A stretch of 64,000 nt of DNA, taken from assembly GCA_036365515.1 (NCBI GenBank), contig CM070874.1:174877797-174941796 (forward strand). Direction: 5' to 3'. The translations under genes were made by a program, and so were the position numbers. Shown here in pieces: positions 48,066 through 60,332 of this stretch. Source of the stretch: Torymus aiolomorphi (lineage: Eukaryota > Arthropoda > Insecta > Hymenoptera > Torymidae). Position 1 is the first letter of the stretch; each line of letters opens with the position of its first letter. Under the pieces are notes generated by a model, which saw only the letters and a list, made by a program, of their open reading frames with translations, had not been told where the DNA came from and ran no database searches.

Positions 48066-48167
48066 AAGTATTAAATTTTAAATATTGGAATTAAAAATTA
48101 ATTAAAGGAATCAGTAAATTATGTTTGAGGAAGCTAAGTGCCAAAGAATTGGCAGCGGTTTTTTTAT
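48066..48167 (+). repeat. Dispersed ~105-bp repeat (copy B)
   Basis: Near-identical to 11691-11795 (AAGTATTAAATTTTAAATAT ... GGCAGCGG plus poly-T). It joins the mitochondrial insertion directly to the CR1-like element. Confidence 0.8.
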
Positions 48168-48879
48168 AGGAAAGTGGCTCCGCTGTCTCTTATGCTCCCT
48201 GCCTAAAAATCGCATACCTTCGCTGCTTTTTATTGAGCCTGGGATCACTTTTCTGAAGCAACTGAGTGACTTAACCTCAACCATCGCCGACCGGTAGTTA
48301 CAAGAGTATCTTCGACACTGGCAGCCACCCGTCGCTGCCTTAATTATCTCGGTCCGCCGTGACCCGACTGAGGGCAGCTGATCGGGCCGATGCAACGCAT
48401 CTCGCCACACGCTGTCCAGCGCTAGTGCTTTTTATTGCTTCACTGCCTCGGTGAGTCAGCACCTTTCATCGAGTCTGCAGTCGCAGCCAGCCAGCTAGAG
48501 CGACACCACCGAGAGAGACACCTTGTAAAGTAACACTTGTGTGCACTTCCTTATCGACTGCTGAGCCCTGACTCACTGCGCCAGTGATACCATCGTCGCC
48601 TGCGGGCGCTACTGCCCGTGCGCTACCTCTAATCGCCACTCACAAGGTGTCGACACTGTTAGCTCTAGCTTTTAGCTCTATTCACTGCTCGCAATGTACT
48701 TTGCACCACGCGCCGCATTCTGGTAGCTGCCACCATGTCTGGGGATGAACTCACGGCTGTGTCTAAGCTGCAACACTCGGCTTTAGCGAGACGACCCGCT
48801 GCCTGCGGTAGCTTGCTCGATCTTCAATCGGCTATTCCACACTGCGTGGTTAGCTCTCTCCGAGGCTGCCCTGCCGACG

Positions 48880-50032
48880 CACAGTGGTCTCAAATGTCCA
48901 AAAAGTGATCAAAATTGTTGTGTCACTATTTAAAAGTGAAAAATTATAATTCAATACATGGATTTTTTTAGCTTAGCACCTAATCTATCAAACTGCGTTT
49001 CCCTCGAAACCATACCGCACGTCCAAAATTTGCCAACAATACCAAAAAATCCGATAATTATGGTTTTTCAAATTTCAACGATTTTAACAGTATAAATTTT
49101 TAGTTTATAGTCAATTTAAAGATTTAAAAAAATCAATTTCAATTGTATATGCAAATCTTTACGATCTGGTACTTAAATATATTGATAAAAAATCTAAATA
49201 TATCAAAATATCGTACCTAAAGCGTTAAAAGTTTGATCGAAACATATAATAGTATTTGATACCCCCTAATTTCGATTGTTCTGATATTTTTTTGAAAAAA
49301 TCTACAAATTGTACCTTCTCATTATGTACCCTAGAAGAAATTTCAATATGTAAATAAATGCAGTTAAATGTAAAAAAAATATAAAAAAATGTTAAAAAGT
49401 GTAAACAAATATAAAAAAGTGTAAAAACGTGTAAACTACATTCTTTTACCCTTTTCTACACTTTCTTTACAGTTTTTTTACACTTCTTTACACTTCTTTA
49501 CATTTTTTAACATTTTATTACAGTTTTTTTATAATTATTAACATTTTAACATAGTGTTTTTATACATTTTAAAATTTTTTCTAGGGTACATAATGAGAAG
49601 GTACAATTTGTAGATTTTTTCAAAAAAATATCAGAACAACCGAAATTAGGATATCAAATACTATTATATTATTCGATCGAACTTTTAACGCTTTAGGTAC
49701 GATATTTTGGTATATTCAGATTTTTTATCAATATATTTAAGTACCAGATCGTAACGCTTTGCATATACAATTGAAATTGATTTTTTAAATCTTTAAATTG
49801 ACTATAAACTAAACATTTATACTTTTAAAATCGTTGAAATTTGAAAAACCGTAATTATCGGATTTTTTGGTATTGTTGGCAAATTTTGTACGTGCGGTAT
49901 GGTTTCGAGGGAAAGTCCGTTTGATAGCCTAGGTGCTAAGCTAAAAAAATCCATGTATTGAATTATAATTTTTCACTTTTAAATAGTGACACAACAATTT
50001 TGATCACTTTTTGGACATTTGAGACCACTGTG
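48880..50032. mobile_element. Foldback element, 1153 bp
   Basis: Terminal inverted repeats CACAGTGGTCTCAAATGTCC and GGACATTTGAGACCACTGTG extend over about 500 bp per arm, with TTTGGTATTGTTGGCAAATT pairing across. The centre (49330-49560) is rich in AAAAAGTGTAAA words and their complement. Flanked by CG on both sides (48878-48879, 50033-50034); removal rejoins the CR1-like leader. No ORF of significance. Confidence 0.87.
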
Positions 50033-50227
50033 CGATGTCCTGTAGCACGTGCAGCGCAATGCGCGGCACCACCGTCAGCAAGACCACTCACATGGGCAGA
50101 GACCACTACTCGGCTACTCCGCCACAAGCCGCACCCATGCCACCAACCTCGCGTGCGCTCGTCGAAGTCGAGTCCTTGGCAGCGCCCCCCGCAACCGGCC
50201 GCCCAGGCAAAAGGCCTTCCACTGCTC

Positions 50228-50882
50228 TCTCCACTCCCTCTCCGACAGTAAACTATCGTGGAAACCGCACATTAATCAAGTTGCAAAGAAAGTTAATAAA
50301 GCCCTGTATAGTCTGCGGTTTATCAGGGCTTGTACCTCTGAGACTTTTCGCAAACGGCTGGTCGAGGCATTAGTTCAGCGACACCTAGATTACTGTGTAG
50401 TGGTATACTTGGACGCGACGAACAAAGAGTGGACCAGATTACAGTGACTCCATAATTCGTGTGTGAGGTACGTCTTTGGGGTGAAGAGGGACACGTATAT
50501 TACTCACTATCGTAAACGTATACGCTGGCTCCGCGTTCAATCTCGACAGCAGTATCATGCATTATTAATGTATAAAATTCTACGTATAAAAAAGCCTAGC
50601 TACCTAGCTGCTTTCTTTTCTGAGTTTAAACCACGTTCAACTTTTAGAGGAGTGTCTCCAGAACTCATCGAACCTGCTCAAAAATCCGATGTAGGTGCGG
50701 GATTCATTCAAGTACAGGATGCAATTCTCTGGTACTCTCTCCCCCCATCTCTAAGCTACCTTTCATTTTTTTCTAGCTCCCTGAGGAGGAGCCGGAGCGG
50801 GCTCGAAAAGTTTGGGCAATTTGGTGCTGGGAGGCAGTCAGATCGTCCTTTGCTAACAAAGTTTTTTCCAGGTTTTAATTAA
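50228..50882 (+). pseudogene. CR1-like copy 1 RT C-terminal fragment
   Basis: The frame reads KLSWKPHINQVAKKVNKALY, then LRFIRACTSETFRKRLVEAL and DYCVVVYLDATN, a TGA at 50445, then CVRYVFGVKRDTYITHYRKR to a TAA near 50880. This is the thumb and C-terminal domain following the YADD region in CR1/Jockey-type RTs. Without the palm it cannot be active. Confidence 0.8.
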
Positions 50883-51539
50883 GTTTTTATTTCTGATTCT
50901 GCGGGGGTGATTATAAACAAGGGCAATCTGACTGCCATAAATATTAATTATTTTAATTTAATTTGTAAGACTGTCAGACTGATAGAAAAATTCTTATCAG
51001 TTGATACCTTAACAGTATTAAGATATTATTGTTAAAGTTCATTAGCTTTTAATCATCTGCTCTATCTTGACTGTTAATCCTCCAACGTGGGGGTAGTGGG
51101 CGTTGGCAACATAATATAGTCTTTCATGATTGAAGTTTGAGAGGGCCCAATGGCCGCACCTGTGATATTGTTGTAATCTTTAATTTTTTGTTATTGTCGT
51201 AATTTTAATTTTTTACTGTATTATAAAATTGTCATTTGACGTGTGTGTCCATCACTAAATTGTGATATCATTTTATGACTTCTGTCATACGAAATATCTG
51301 TAAAAAGATTCGTTACCAAATATTGTTTTATAATTTGTATTTTTGTATCCTACGACTTCTGTGATATGAAACATCTCATATCTGTACATAGGTCATTGTC
51401 CAAATATTATTTTGTATTTTATATTTATTTTTATATATCTGTCTTTGTCATGTATTTTACACCTGTTTTTATATTGGTTGTATAAAATTTGTATGTTTTT
51501 TTGGTTGTAAAAGTAAATAAAGGATTATCTATCTATCTA

Positions 51540-51855
51540 CGTCTCTGTAAGTATAGTAGCCTAACATCTATCTAGACGCTCTGCCGTTCGGCGACTATTT
51601 TCGATATCTCACCACACCCGTGTGAGTACATACTGCTCACATAACAACTGGTCTCCCGTAGGCTCCATGTGCACGGAGCAGTACTACATGGCTCCACTTT
51701 TTTGAGCCAGGGAGTCTGTTTTTCCATCATTGCCACTTCGGAGAGGTTAGAAATGCAGAGACAGTTTTCGGCGGGACCTCGGCGTCAGTCAACAGCCTCT
51801 AGGTTGGTACCACCTGTGCTCCTTGCTGCGATTGGCTCGCTCTTCTCACCGTGGC
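51540..51855 (+). other. Probable 5' UTR of CR1-like copy 2
   Basis: GC-moderate non-coding sequence between the tail of copy 1 and the zinc-finger ORF. No TATA box. Confidence 0.4.
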
Positions 51856-52224
51856 ATGGACTACAAGTGTGCTGTATGTGGCGCGCTATCTACGTTGCCA
51901 TATAGTCAATGCCCAACATGTCATTGCCCGTACCACTCGCAGTGCTCGGGAAAAAAGCGAGCAAGAAGACTACAGAGCAAGTTGCAGGTTAGAAGGCGCA
52001 TACTAAGACTGACCGGCGGGTTACTGCTCGAGACTACCGGAGGTTTCAAAGACTACTTGCAAAAAGTCCACCCTGGAATTGAGAGTCTCCGGGGCGCTTG
52101 TCCGATTCGAGAATCTTTAGATTCTCCCTTGATAAAGGCTTCTCCCCCAACCTCTTCTGACTCAGCCATCGGCTGTGATACATACGGCTCACGTTCCTCC
52201 TCTCCTCGGTTGAGAAAGCTCTGA
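51856..52224 (+). CDS. CR1-like ORF1, zinc-finger protein (122 aa)
   Basis: Open from ATG 51856. Starts MDYKCAVCGALSTLPYSQCP and carries C-x2-C-x12-C-x2-C-x4-H-x2-C (CPTCHCPYHSQC), a PHD/RING-like finger of the kind found at the start of CR1-family ORF1 proteins. A basic region (KKRARRLQSKLQVRRRILRL) follows, then a Ser/Pro-rich tail. Much shorter than full ORF1 proteins, so it is probably truncated by the insertion that begins soon after. Likely belongs with the ORF2 at 55.4 kb. Confidence 0.55.
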   Translation: MDYKCAVCGALSTLPYSQCPTCHCPYHSQCSGKKRARRLQSKLQVRRRILRLTGGLLLETTGGFKDYLQKVHPGIESLRGACPIRESLDSPLIKASPPTSSDSAIGCDTYGSRSSSPRLRKL

Positions 52225-52979
52225 TGCGAGATCTAGCAAAGACGGAGTTAAGTGTTGCGAGATAATGATTAAGGGTAGAGACCACTTGAAAATGACCGAA
52301 AAATCGATTTTTTTTATTGTAGAATTGTAATCTAGAACTATTTAACTTTAAGAAAAAACATGTTCCATATGTAAATTTAATGATATAATATTTTATTTCG
52401 TATTTTTACAAAATTAGGAGTTTGAAATTTCGAACGTTCATAGTGAACGAAAAATTTTTGCCATTTTCAAATTTAGCCGAACTTGGCTACTTAATACATT
52501 TAAAATTGGATAATAACTGTAGTTCTTCACTTCTCACTCTTGCAGTTACCAGTAAACCACACTCCGGGGAATTCTAATCAGAATTAGAAACTTTAAGTTA
52601 ATATTTCGTTCATTATGAACGTTCGGAATTTCAAACACGTACAAAATTGTATTATTTACTAATTTTTAGCCTACATTACTTGATTTTTTTGCATAGTTTT
52701 TGGGTAGACATTTTGCCGCCAACTTTTTAAACCATTTAATATTTTGGCCATTAGAGAGCAGCACTGACTACTACTAACTATATTTATTCATTGTTTTACC
52801 CACCTTTGGCCCCCTAACCCAACCTTTACCTTGAATATGAAGTTCACTGTTTGAAAATAAAAGAATGAATTTTAAGTTTATATAAAAGTGGTTAACCCAA
52901 CCTGTACCTTTAGTGTACAGTAAAGAAAAGATCAACTGAAATCCCGGCTTTTCGTTGATTGTCTTTTGAAGCATTTTTA
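52225..52979. other. Spacer with inverted repeat
   Basis: AT-rich. An inverted repeat at 52421-52452 and 52614-52633 (TCGAACGTTCATAGTGAACG and complement) with a ~160-bp loop suggests a small foldback. No gene. Confidence 0.55.
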
Positions 52980-54704
52980 GACATGAAATTAAAGAAAATT
53001 TGCATGTTAACAGTATAAGTTGGTGTCCAGAAAAAGCACGGCCAAATAAGAGGCAAACTAATTTGTTTGATTCATGAAAAGACAGAAAGAAAAGTGGAAG
53101 GCTCCAATTTGATAAATCAAAAACAGCCACATACCTGTTAATAACAACATAGCAGAATTATTTCTAGTGTATTCAGCAGTGTGACCAAAATATTTGTGTA
53201 GCATTAAGTGTAGTAAGAATTTAGTCCAGTTATTTCGGAATCAATGCGACTCTCCTCCAAAATTTTTTTAAAGTATAGGGCTTGTGGCTGGGTAGCTGGA
53301 GAGAATTATTCAAGTCCTTGTACAAAATACAAGTATCGCTCTCCTTATTTAATAAACGAAAGAATGCTAGATAGCATAAGTTCTATTCGTTTAAGTTTTG
53401 GTGCCTCAGAGAGAGTTTGTATAAAATGAACATGCAGTATTTGTATAAGTCTGCATTTCAATTCCAGTTGAAAGCGCTGCATAAAAAAGCCATGCCCTCA
53501 AGGATAATATACTCCAGAGTGCTTGTCAAGATGTACATGAAGCACACGCTGCTATGTCTGCGACGATGCGAACGTCGTTAAGTATTGTCGAGAAGCGAAC
53601 ATTTTGTAACTATTTATAATTACAGAATGATGTATATATTTATGTATATACATATACATACATTGTGTGTGTATGTTCGATGGCTTGTGCATGTAACGGG
53701 TGGCGAAAACTGCACTACGCGCGCGCCAGTGGTGCCGCACCGCGCCACGAGTGCGCGAGAGCGGGCCCTGCAGAGAGAGACGCGTGCCGGCTGGCATTCT
53801 CCTCTGAGCTGCGCGTGAACGAGGATGAGCCAGCGAGTACGAGCGCGACACTACGAGCCCTTTTGTGAGTGAACACCGCGAGTGCACGAAGGGAGAAGCC
53901 ACCCCGAGTGCACAACAGAAAGAGAAGCTGGAAGAGATCAGCGAGCGAGAACTGCGAGCACAAAAGCCCAGCAGAGCGAGAGGAAGGCCGCAGACGAGAG
54001 TCAGGGACGAGCATCAGCTGAAATGTATGGGAAAATCACGAATATAGTGCGCAGAGGCAGCGAGATCAATGAAGGGAGAAACGGTCCGGGCTGCGTGCGA
54101 GTTACTGTTGCCGAGAGCGGTGGTCTCCTTCCCAGCGGGGAAGGACGAAGGAGTAACAATGAATCTCCGTGGCAGCCGTGCCACATAGAGGCAGTAGCGC
54201 GTAGAGTGATGGTCGCCGTCGTCTCCGAGACGGCAGAGAGAACGCGAACTCCTCCGCAGATGAGAGCGTGTCTCCATTAAGCAGGCAAGCGACGATTGTG
54301 TATGTGTGTGCATGATTGAGTTTTCGCACCGGGCGCCTTATAAATACGGCGCGTATTTAGACGAATAGTTTGTACGCGATTCATCGGGGTGCGCTAAGTA
54401 AGTGTGATTGAGTACGTGACTAAATATCGTGTTATATGTCAAGTAACAATCTATTTGAAATAGCAGTGTCTTATGGTGGTACAAGATAAAGAAGAAGTTA
54501 CCGCTCACTGCATGGTATTGGAATTGATGTAGACATTATCACCGGACTTGTGGATTTTGAAGTTCTTTCCAAATTTTTTGTCCTACTCTATTGCTGCTGC
54601 TGTATCCGACAAGTACATTGGCAGGCATACTATAATTTTTTACTTAAGTGTGAGATTTATTTCTCAGGATTTGATAAAACACTCGTTGACTGCTGGTGAA
54701 GTTC
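52980..54704 (+). pseudogene. Mutator-like transposase scraps, interrupted
   Basis: Near 53035-53130 a plus frame reads CPEKARPNKRQTNLFDS, then KDRKKSGRLQFDKSKTATYL, resembling the GRPKK..S..SxRxKRRK N-terminal region of Mutator-like (MULE) transposases. At about 54505-54690 a second frame reads HGIGIDVDIITGLVDFEVLS, KFF, then WQAYYNFLLKCEIYFSGFDK and ends in a stop. The G-I-G-x-x-V-D-I-I-T-G-x-V-x-x-x-E-V-L-S-K signature is typical of that family. The two parts are separated by a GC-rich promoter-like insert and other sequence. Both are too degraded for domain-level proof. Confidence 0.45.
53690..54480 (+). promoter_or_regulatory. GC-rich island with TATA box and splice donor
   Basis: Much more GC-rich than its surroundings. 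TATAAATA at 54349-54356 lies inside GGCGCC...GGCGCG, followed about 30 bp later by a candidate start region and by a donor GTAAGT at 54398. Could be a cellular promoter or the U3-R of a solo LTR; TGTAACGGG at 53694 is a possible LTR start but no matching end or duplication was found. The frames on both strands here look like GC-rich chance ORFs. Confidence 0.35.
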
Positions 54705-54719
54705 ATCCAAGCACTTACA

Positions 54720-55230
54720 GATTTACTGAAATGTGCGATGCTATGTAAGGAAGCTGAGATAGTAAGAAGTAGCAACATTTTAAAGAATAGAAGTACGCCA
54801 ACAATGCAAGTATGAGCTTCATTACAAAGAAAATAAAGATGTATTTTATAAAATAGATTTTTTTTTTTAATCTGATAGTAAATATAACCAAGCTGGTCAT
54901 TTCAGTGGTACGTCTCGTTTTTAAATTACATTAAACTTTAAATGCATTTTTCTCAGTGTTGAAATATTATATATTCAAAATGTTCCAACCGTCTTAAATA
55001 TTTATGTATCCTCCTGAAAATTGTTAATACATATTCTTGAATGCATTTCAAATAATTCTACCAAAGGCTTTTTTTTATTTTATTTATATTGTTTTTTTTA
55101 AACTAAAAAATAATTTTAAAATTTAACAAATTTTTAGTGTTTATTTTAAAAAATCGCCAGCGCGTAAAATTTTTATTAACGAGATGTTGTCCCGAGAAAA
55201 ATTCTTTCTTTTTAAAAACTCTAGGCTAAT
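54720..55230. other. AT-rich spacer
   Basis: No gene recognised; long T and A runs. Confidence 0.45.
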
Positions 55231-55442
55231 AGCTCCAGGGACTAGACTTCAAGTACGTCTGGCATGCGGGCGGCAGGTTCCTAGCTAGGAGAAAAGGGGA
55301 TGAGCGTACGCATGTCTTCGCATCAGCTGCGGATCTTTAAGCCATTGATACAGCATGCCAGCAGTTTCCACCAAATCAACAGCTGTCAAGAACATAGCAC
55401 CGACTAAGGTAGCTAATGTAAACAAGGATCCGTCTCTGGCAA

Positions 55443-58135
55443 ATGGTCCGGCGGCAACTCTTTGACGCTACTAGTCCAGTTACGAATGGGGAACGGAGGA
55501 ATGGTAGTTTTCTTAAGGCGGGGTTCCTCAATATTAACTCGCTAAAATCGCGCATTGAGAGACTTCGCCTGTTCCTTACGGAAAATCCCACCTACCATAT
55601 TTTTGGAATTGCGGAGTCATGGCTGGGCCTAGTTGTCGATGACGGCCTTATTCAGGTTCAGGGCTATACTTTACTCAGACAGGATCGAAACGTGAAAGAG
55701 GAGGGAGTTGTGCTGTATGTACGCAGTGATTATTCTGTACGCGTGCTTGAAACTTCTAATACTCACGGATCGGGCACACCAAATAATCCTGAGTACTTGT
55801 TTTGTAACGTGCAGCAGGGTGACTCTCCTCCTGTCCTCGTAGGGGTGATATATCGGACCCCTAGAATTCAAATACAAAAGAAATCTCCGATCACTTCTCC
55901 ATCTTGAGAGACTTAACAGCTGAGAATAGCCACAAAATCATCATGGGAAGAGCTTTCTCTTCAAATTGTTCAGCATGGCCCGACGCATCGAACCTCTACC
56001 GCTCACAAGTGGATTGACTTAATCTTGACGGACGATAACGACACAGTACTGGAGTACAAGAACGAATGTCTGCCCAGTTTTGGAAAGCATAGCATTTTGG
56101 ATGCCACTATAGACATCTACTTTTCAAATCCCGTTCGAGAATCTTTCTCTTACAGGCTACAAGAGTATAAGTCCAGAAGCACTAAATGATCTGCTCACCC
56201 AATGTGACTGGACGGCCATGAGTTCAATCGAAACCGACTTGGGGGGTGCTTTGCTCTCATTGAATCATAATCTTAACGTCATAATTAACAATTTGGCGCC
56301 TCTTAAACAGGTTTGTCGCAATAAAAAATATGCTCCTTGACTTGGGTCTGAGTTGAGGCTACTCATTGATAAGCGTAATGCTACTCACAGGCGTTATAAA
56401 CGCACTGGGAGAACTGAGCTATTCGATAAGTTTCTCCGACTCAATGAGGAGGTCGATGTTCGCATAATCGAAGAGCGGAATTCCTTCATGCTACAACATC
56501 TCAATAATAAGAATATCTGGAAGGAAATGCGTGTAACCTTGAACTCCTCTCGAAACGTAAAGACGAGGATTTTCACGGATTCATGCCGGGAGAGTTAAAT
56601 GCTCACTTCGCTGGGGTCTCTTCTTCTCCTTTGGAAGATATAGACGAAGCATTGGATTTGATAAATACTGCAAATGAGGAGGGGTTTCACTTCAAACCGG
56701 TAAATTATAATGATATTGTCCTTGCCATTTCTCACTTCTCCTCGCAGGCTAAGGGGCGGATGGAATTCCTCAGCAGGTAATTACAAAGGCTCATCCGGTT
56801 ATTGGCGACTTTCTGGTCAATATTTTCAACTCGTCTTTCGCTCAGGGGATTTTTCCGGGGACCTGGAAAAGGTCGCAGCTCATTGCACTTAAAAAGAAAG
56901 TGGCACCAACATCAGCCTCGGACTTTCGTCCTATTGCAATGCTTCGTTTCCTCTTTAAGGTTCTTGAAAAGCTCGCCCACACCCAAATCACGGAGCACGT
57001 TAATGAAAATAAACTTCTTGATCCCCTCCAAACCGGTTTTCGTAAACACCACAGTACTCAAACAGCGCTGATCAAACTGACGGACGATGTGCGTATGACC
57101 ACCGATAAAAAGAAGGTAACTCTTCTATTATTATTTTATTTTAGTAAGGCATTCGATAAGATCTCGCCATCAAAGCTTCTGCGAAAGCTTCGGCAGCTAG
57201 AGTTTTCTGGGGCAGCTTTCCTGTGGATCAAATCATACTTACAAGATCGGTCACAAATGGTAATCTCTCGAAAGAATAGTAACTCTGATTACCTAGAAAT
57301 CAATATGGAAGTTCCACAGGTTTCTGCCTTTATGTCAACGACCTGCGCGACATACTTGACGGACTAGCGATCAATTACATCTTTTATGCAGATGACCTCC
57401 AGATTTATCTAGACATCACCAAAGGTAAATTTCTGGGGGTCATAGCTCGGCTTTGCAGTGAGGCACAAATGGTGGCTGAGTGAGCTGAGCGCTCTGGCCT
57501 GGGTCTCAACGATGGCAAGACGAACGGCTTACCAGGCGTTGGGTTAGGGGAGGGGGTTCTCATCCCATTCAGTAGCGAAGTTGTGAGTCTCGGTGTCACT
57601 CTAGACAGTAAATTCATGTGGAAACCTCAGACTGACGCGATTACCGACACAGTAAATAAAGCCTTATACAGTCTGAGGTTCATCAGGGCATGCACCGATG
57701 AGACGCTTCGCAAAAAAAAAAAAAGATTAGTCGAGACTTTTGTACAACCCCAAGTTGATTACTGCACAGTGGTGTGTCTGAACGCGACGAACGAACGAAG
57801 GACACGACTGCAGAGATTGAGTAATAACTGTGTGAGGTATACTTTAGGGGTTTGGGATTAGGAGGGATGAACATATTACGTCCTATCGGAGTCGGCTGGG
57901 CTGGCTTCGAACCAACTCATGCAGGCTGTATTTTGCAGCCCTTTTACTTTATAAAATTGCTAGCGGGAGCCGCGGAAACTTAACATCTCCAAGGTGAGCA
58001 CGGAGACTGGTGCCAGGATCTTCCAAGTTCAAAGTGCTCGTCTCTGGAACTCTTTTCCCTCCTCCCTTCGTCACCTGCCATCATTTGCTGCATTTAAGAG
58101 GGCGGTGCATCAGCACCTATTCGACATCGAACCCT
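55443..58135 (+). pseudogene. CR1-like ORF2 (endonuclease-RT), broken
   Basis: Endonuclease: FLNINSLKSRIERLRLFL, GIAESWLGL, GYTLLRQDRNVKEEG at 55520-55725, and the end HKWIDLILTDDND near 56010 in another frame. RT: DFRPIAMLRFLFKVLEKLAH (about 56921), HHSTQTALIKLTDDVR, motif A reading FYFSKAFD with Tyr (TAT 57137) in place of the catalytic Asp, and FYADDLQIYL (YADD 57385-57396). Thumb: VNKALYSLRFIRAC near 57650-57690, where a run of 12 A at 57714 adds extra Lys codons. At least six frameshifts or stops. The protein would nick DNA and reverse-transcribe; the motif A change alone would abolish RT activity. Confidence 0.85.
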
Positions 58136-58667
<532 letters not shown>

Positions 58668-58968
58668 CACCAACACGGTCCTATATCGTCTTACTTTAAG
58701 CAATTACTCAAGTAAATGATGCAAATGGTTCTGTTGCCAAGTAGATATACAAAAAGTAAGTCAGTATTATCATTTCCGACGTTTCGGATGATTGATTTTC
58801 ACATGTCCACGAAGTACTAAAACACGTTACAAATTGGATGGCTCTTGTAGCTTTATGCTGGAGAAAAATCCAAAACCTTCAGTGTTTGGCCCAATATCTT
58901 CCGATAAACGATGGTGAACACTTGTAGAAAGTAAGTTGTATGGAAAATCCGACGACGAAGATTATATC
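58668..58968. other. Spacer
   Basis: Short word TTTCCGACGTTTCGGATGATT near 58772 is a small palindrome-like match. No gene. Confidence 0.4.
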
Positions 58969-59395
58969 GCCGGTGTCTGTGAAAAAAACACGCCCAAATC
59001 TGGTGTGAAAAAAAACCCCTCTCTTTAAGTGCCGTGAAAAAAGTCAGTTTGATGAGAACGCCATGAAAAAAAGTATTGTATGGACTAACGCTGTAAAAGA
59101 AAACCCTTGCTCTCGAGATGCCGTGAAAAAAAACACATACCGTAGCAATGCTATGAAAAAAAATACTATGTAAATTAGCGCTATGTCTTACGCGCGGGTG
59201 TTTTTCTTCACGGCGTCTTACTCACGTGTGTTTTGTTCACGGCGTCTTACGCACGGGTGTTCTTCTTCACGGTGTTTTATGTGCATGTGTTTGTTTTAAC
59301 GGCGTTACATAAAAAAATTTTTTTTCATAGCCTTTTAGGATTCCGTGTTTTTTTTCATAGCGTTTGAGCACAAATTTTTTTTTCACAGACACCGA
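58969..59395. repeat. Foldback built from short GCCGTGAAAAAA units
   Basis: Ends CGGTGTCTGTGAAAAAAA and TTTTTTTTCACAGACACCG are inverted. The left half holds six or seven units of about 30-40 bp, each containing GCYRTGAAAAAA; the right half holds the complement (TTTTTCACGGCG) in about as many units. The centre is near 59170. Transcripts would form a long imperfect hairpin. No target duplication was clear. Confidence 0.8.
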
Positions 59396-59830
59396 GGATA
59401 TAGATTTTGCAGCGAATGGCAGCGTGCAGGATTATTGTTCAAGTAAATAATGCCTTTAAATGGCGCCACAACAAGTTTTTCAGGCGGCTCTCTCTGTTTT
59501 GGCGCAAAAATGCCCAACTTTGAGAAGCCTGCGCACTGGTCTACTGACTACTCACAGTTTTGGAAGGCGATCCGACAAAAATAAGCGAGCAGCGGCACAC
59601 TTCTGTGGGCAGGGTGCGCTAGGGACAGTTTGGGGGGCTTAAGATTCCCTCAGTGCAGTTTCAACTTTTTTGTTTGTATTCGTTATTTACATGTCTATTT
59701 TTAAAAAAATATGTAAAAAAAATAAGAATATAAAAAGTATCAAAATTCATTGAGTTTGAAGCTTTACAAACAAGAAAGAAATGGCTGAATGGTCAATGTA
59801 ACAACGTTTTTGAATGCTATATTTTTTTTA
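59396..59830. other. Spacer
   Basis: A 60-codon frame at 59460 has no domain. No gene supported. Confidence 0.4.
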
Positions 59831-60330
59831 AGGTAAAGTAGCCAATACCGGGACAAAAACAGCATAGGTAAACGTTTAGATATATATCTTTTTTATTATT
59901 TTACACTAAAGGAAATCATTTTCATACTTTTTTTTATTAAATATGTAAGTTCAAAGTTATACACAAGATGCTGCTGTAGCGGGAGAGTATAGGGTAAAAT
60001 ATGTTGAATATGGATCCAATAGCGGGACAAAGTCTAGAATCGATACCGGGGCATATACTTTGAAATGCGTCCCGCTATTGAGATGCGATAAAGTAATTGC
60101 ATGTTAGTTGGAACACGATTCGTCCATTTGAACATAACGTCTAAAATTTTCCTACTGCATTATGGTAAATCAAATGCTTAAATCATTCGATATCAACTGG
60201 ACTAGATCGTTAATAGTATAAACAATGCTAATGAAATAATTTCTGTTTCATATTCATAAGTAATAGCATTTTTTGTCGTCCCGTTATGGTGCCAGATTTT
60301 CAGTTTGTCCCGGTATTGGGTACTTTACCT
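59831..60330. mobile_element. TA-flanked MITE (mariner-type), 500 bp
   Basis: Terminal inverted repeats start AGGTAAAGTAGCCAATACCG and end CGGTATTGGGTACTTTACCT, flanked by TA at 59829-59830 and 60331-60332. Inner GGGACAAA and TTTGTCCC words recur subterminally. No transposase. Confidence 0.85.
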
Positions 60331-60332
60331 TA

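Larger units (their letters stand above)
48168..51539 (+). mobile_element. CR1-like non-LTR element, copy 1, internally deleted
   Basis: GC-rich leader (48168-48879), a short ORF1 start MSCSTCSAMRGTT at 50035, then a direct jump near 50228 to the C-terminal end of an RT ORF, a 3' UTR and a TCTATCTATC tail after AATAAAGG (51514-51539). The endonuclease and RT catalytic domains are deleted. The RT tail is clearly the same family as copy 2 (VNKALYSLRFIRAC in both). The leader assignment is by position, not similarity. Confidence 0.65.

Noticed and set aside
48111..48410. 99-codon minus-strand ORF
   Set aside because: Lies across the 105-bp repeat and CR1-like leader; no domain.
52774..53130. 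118-codon minus-strand ORF
   Set aside because: The opposite strand here gives a Mutator-like fragment; the minus frame has no motif.
53552..54329. Several overlapping ORFs on both strands
   Set aside because: GC-rich, stop-poor DNA opens all frames; no motif in any of them.
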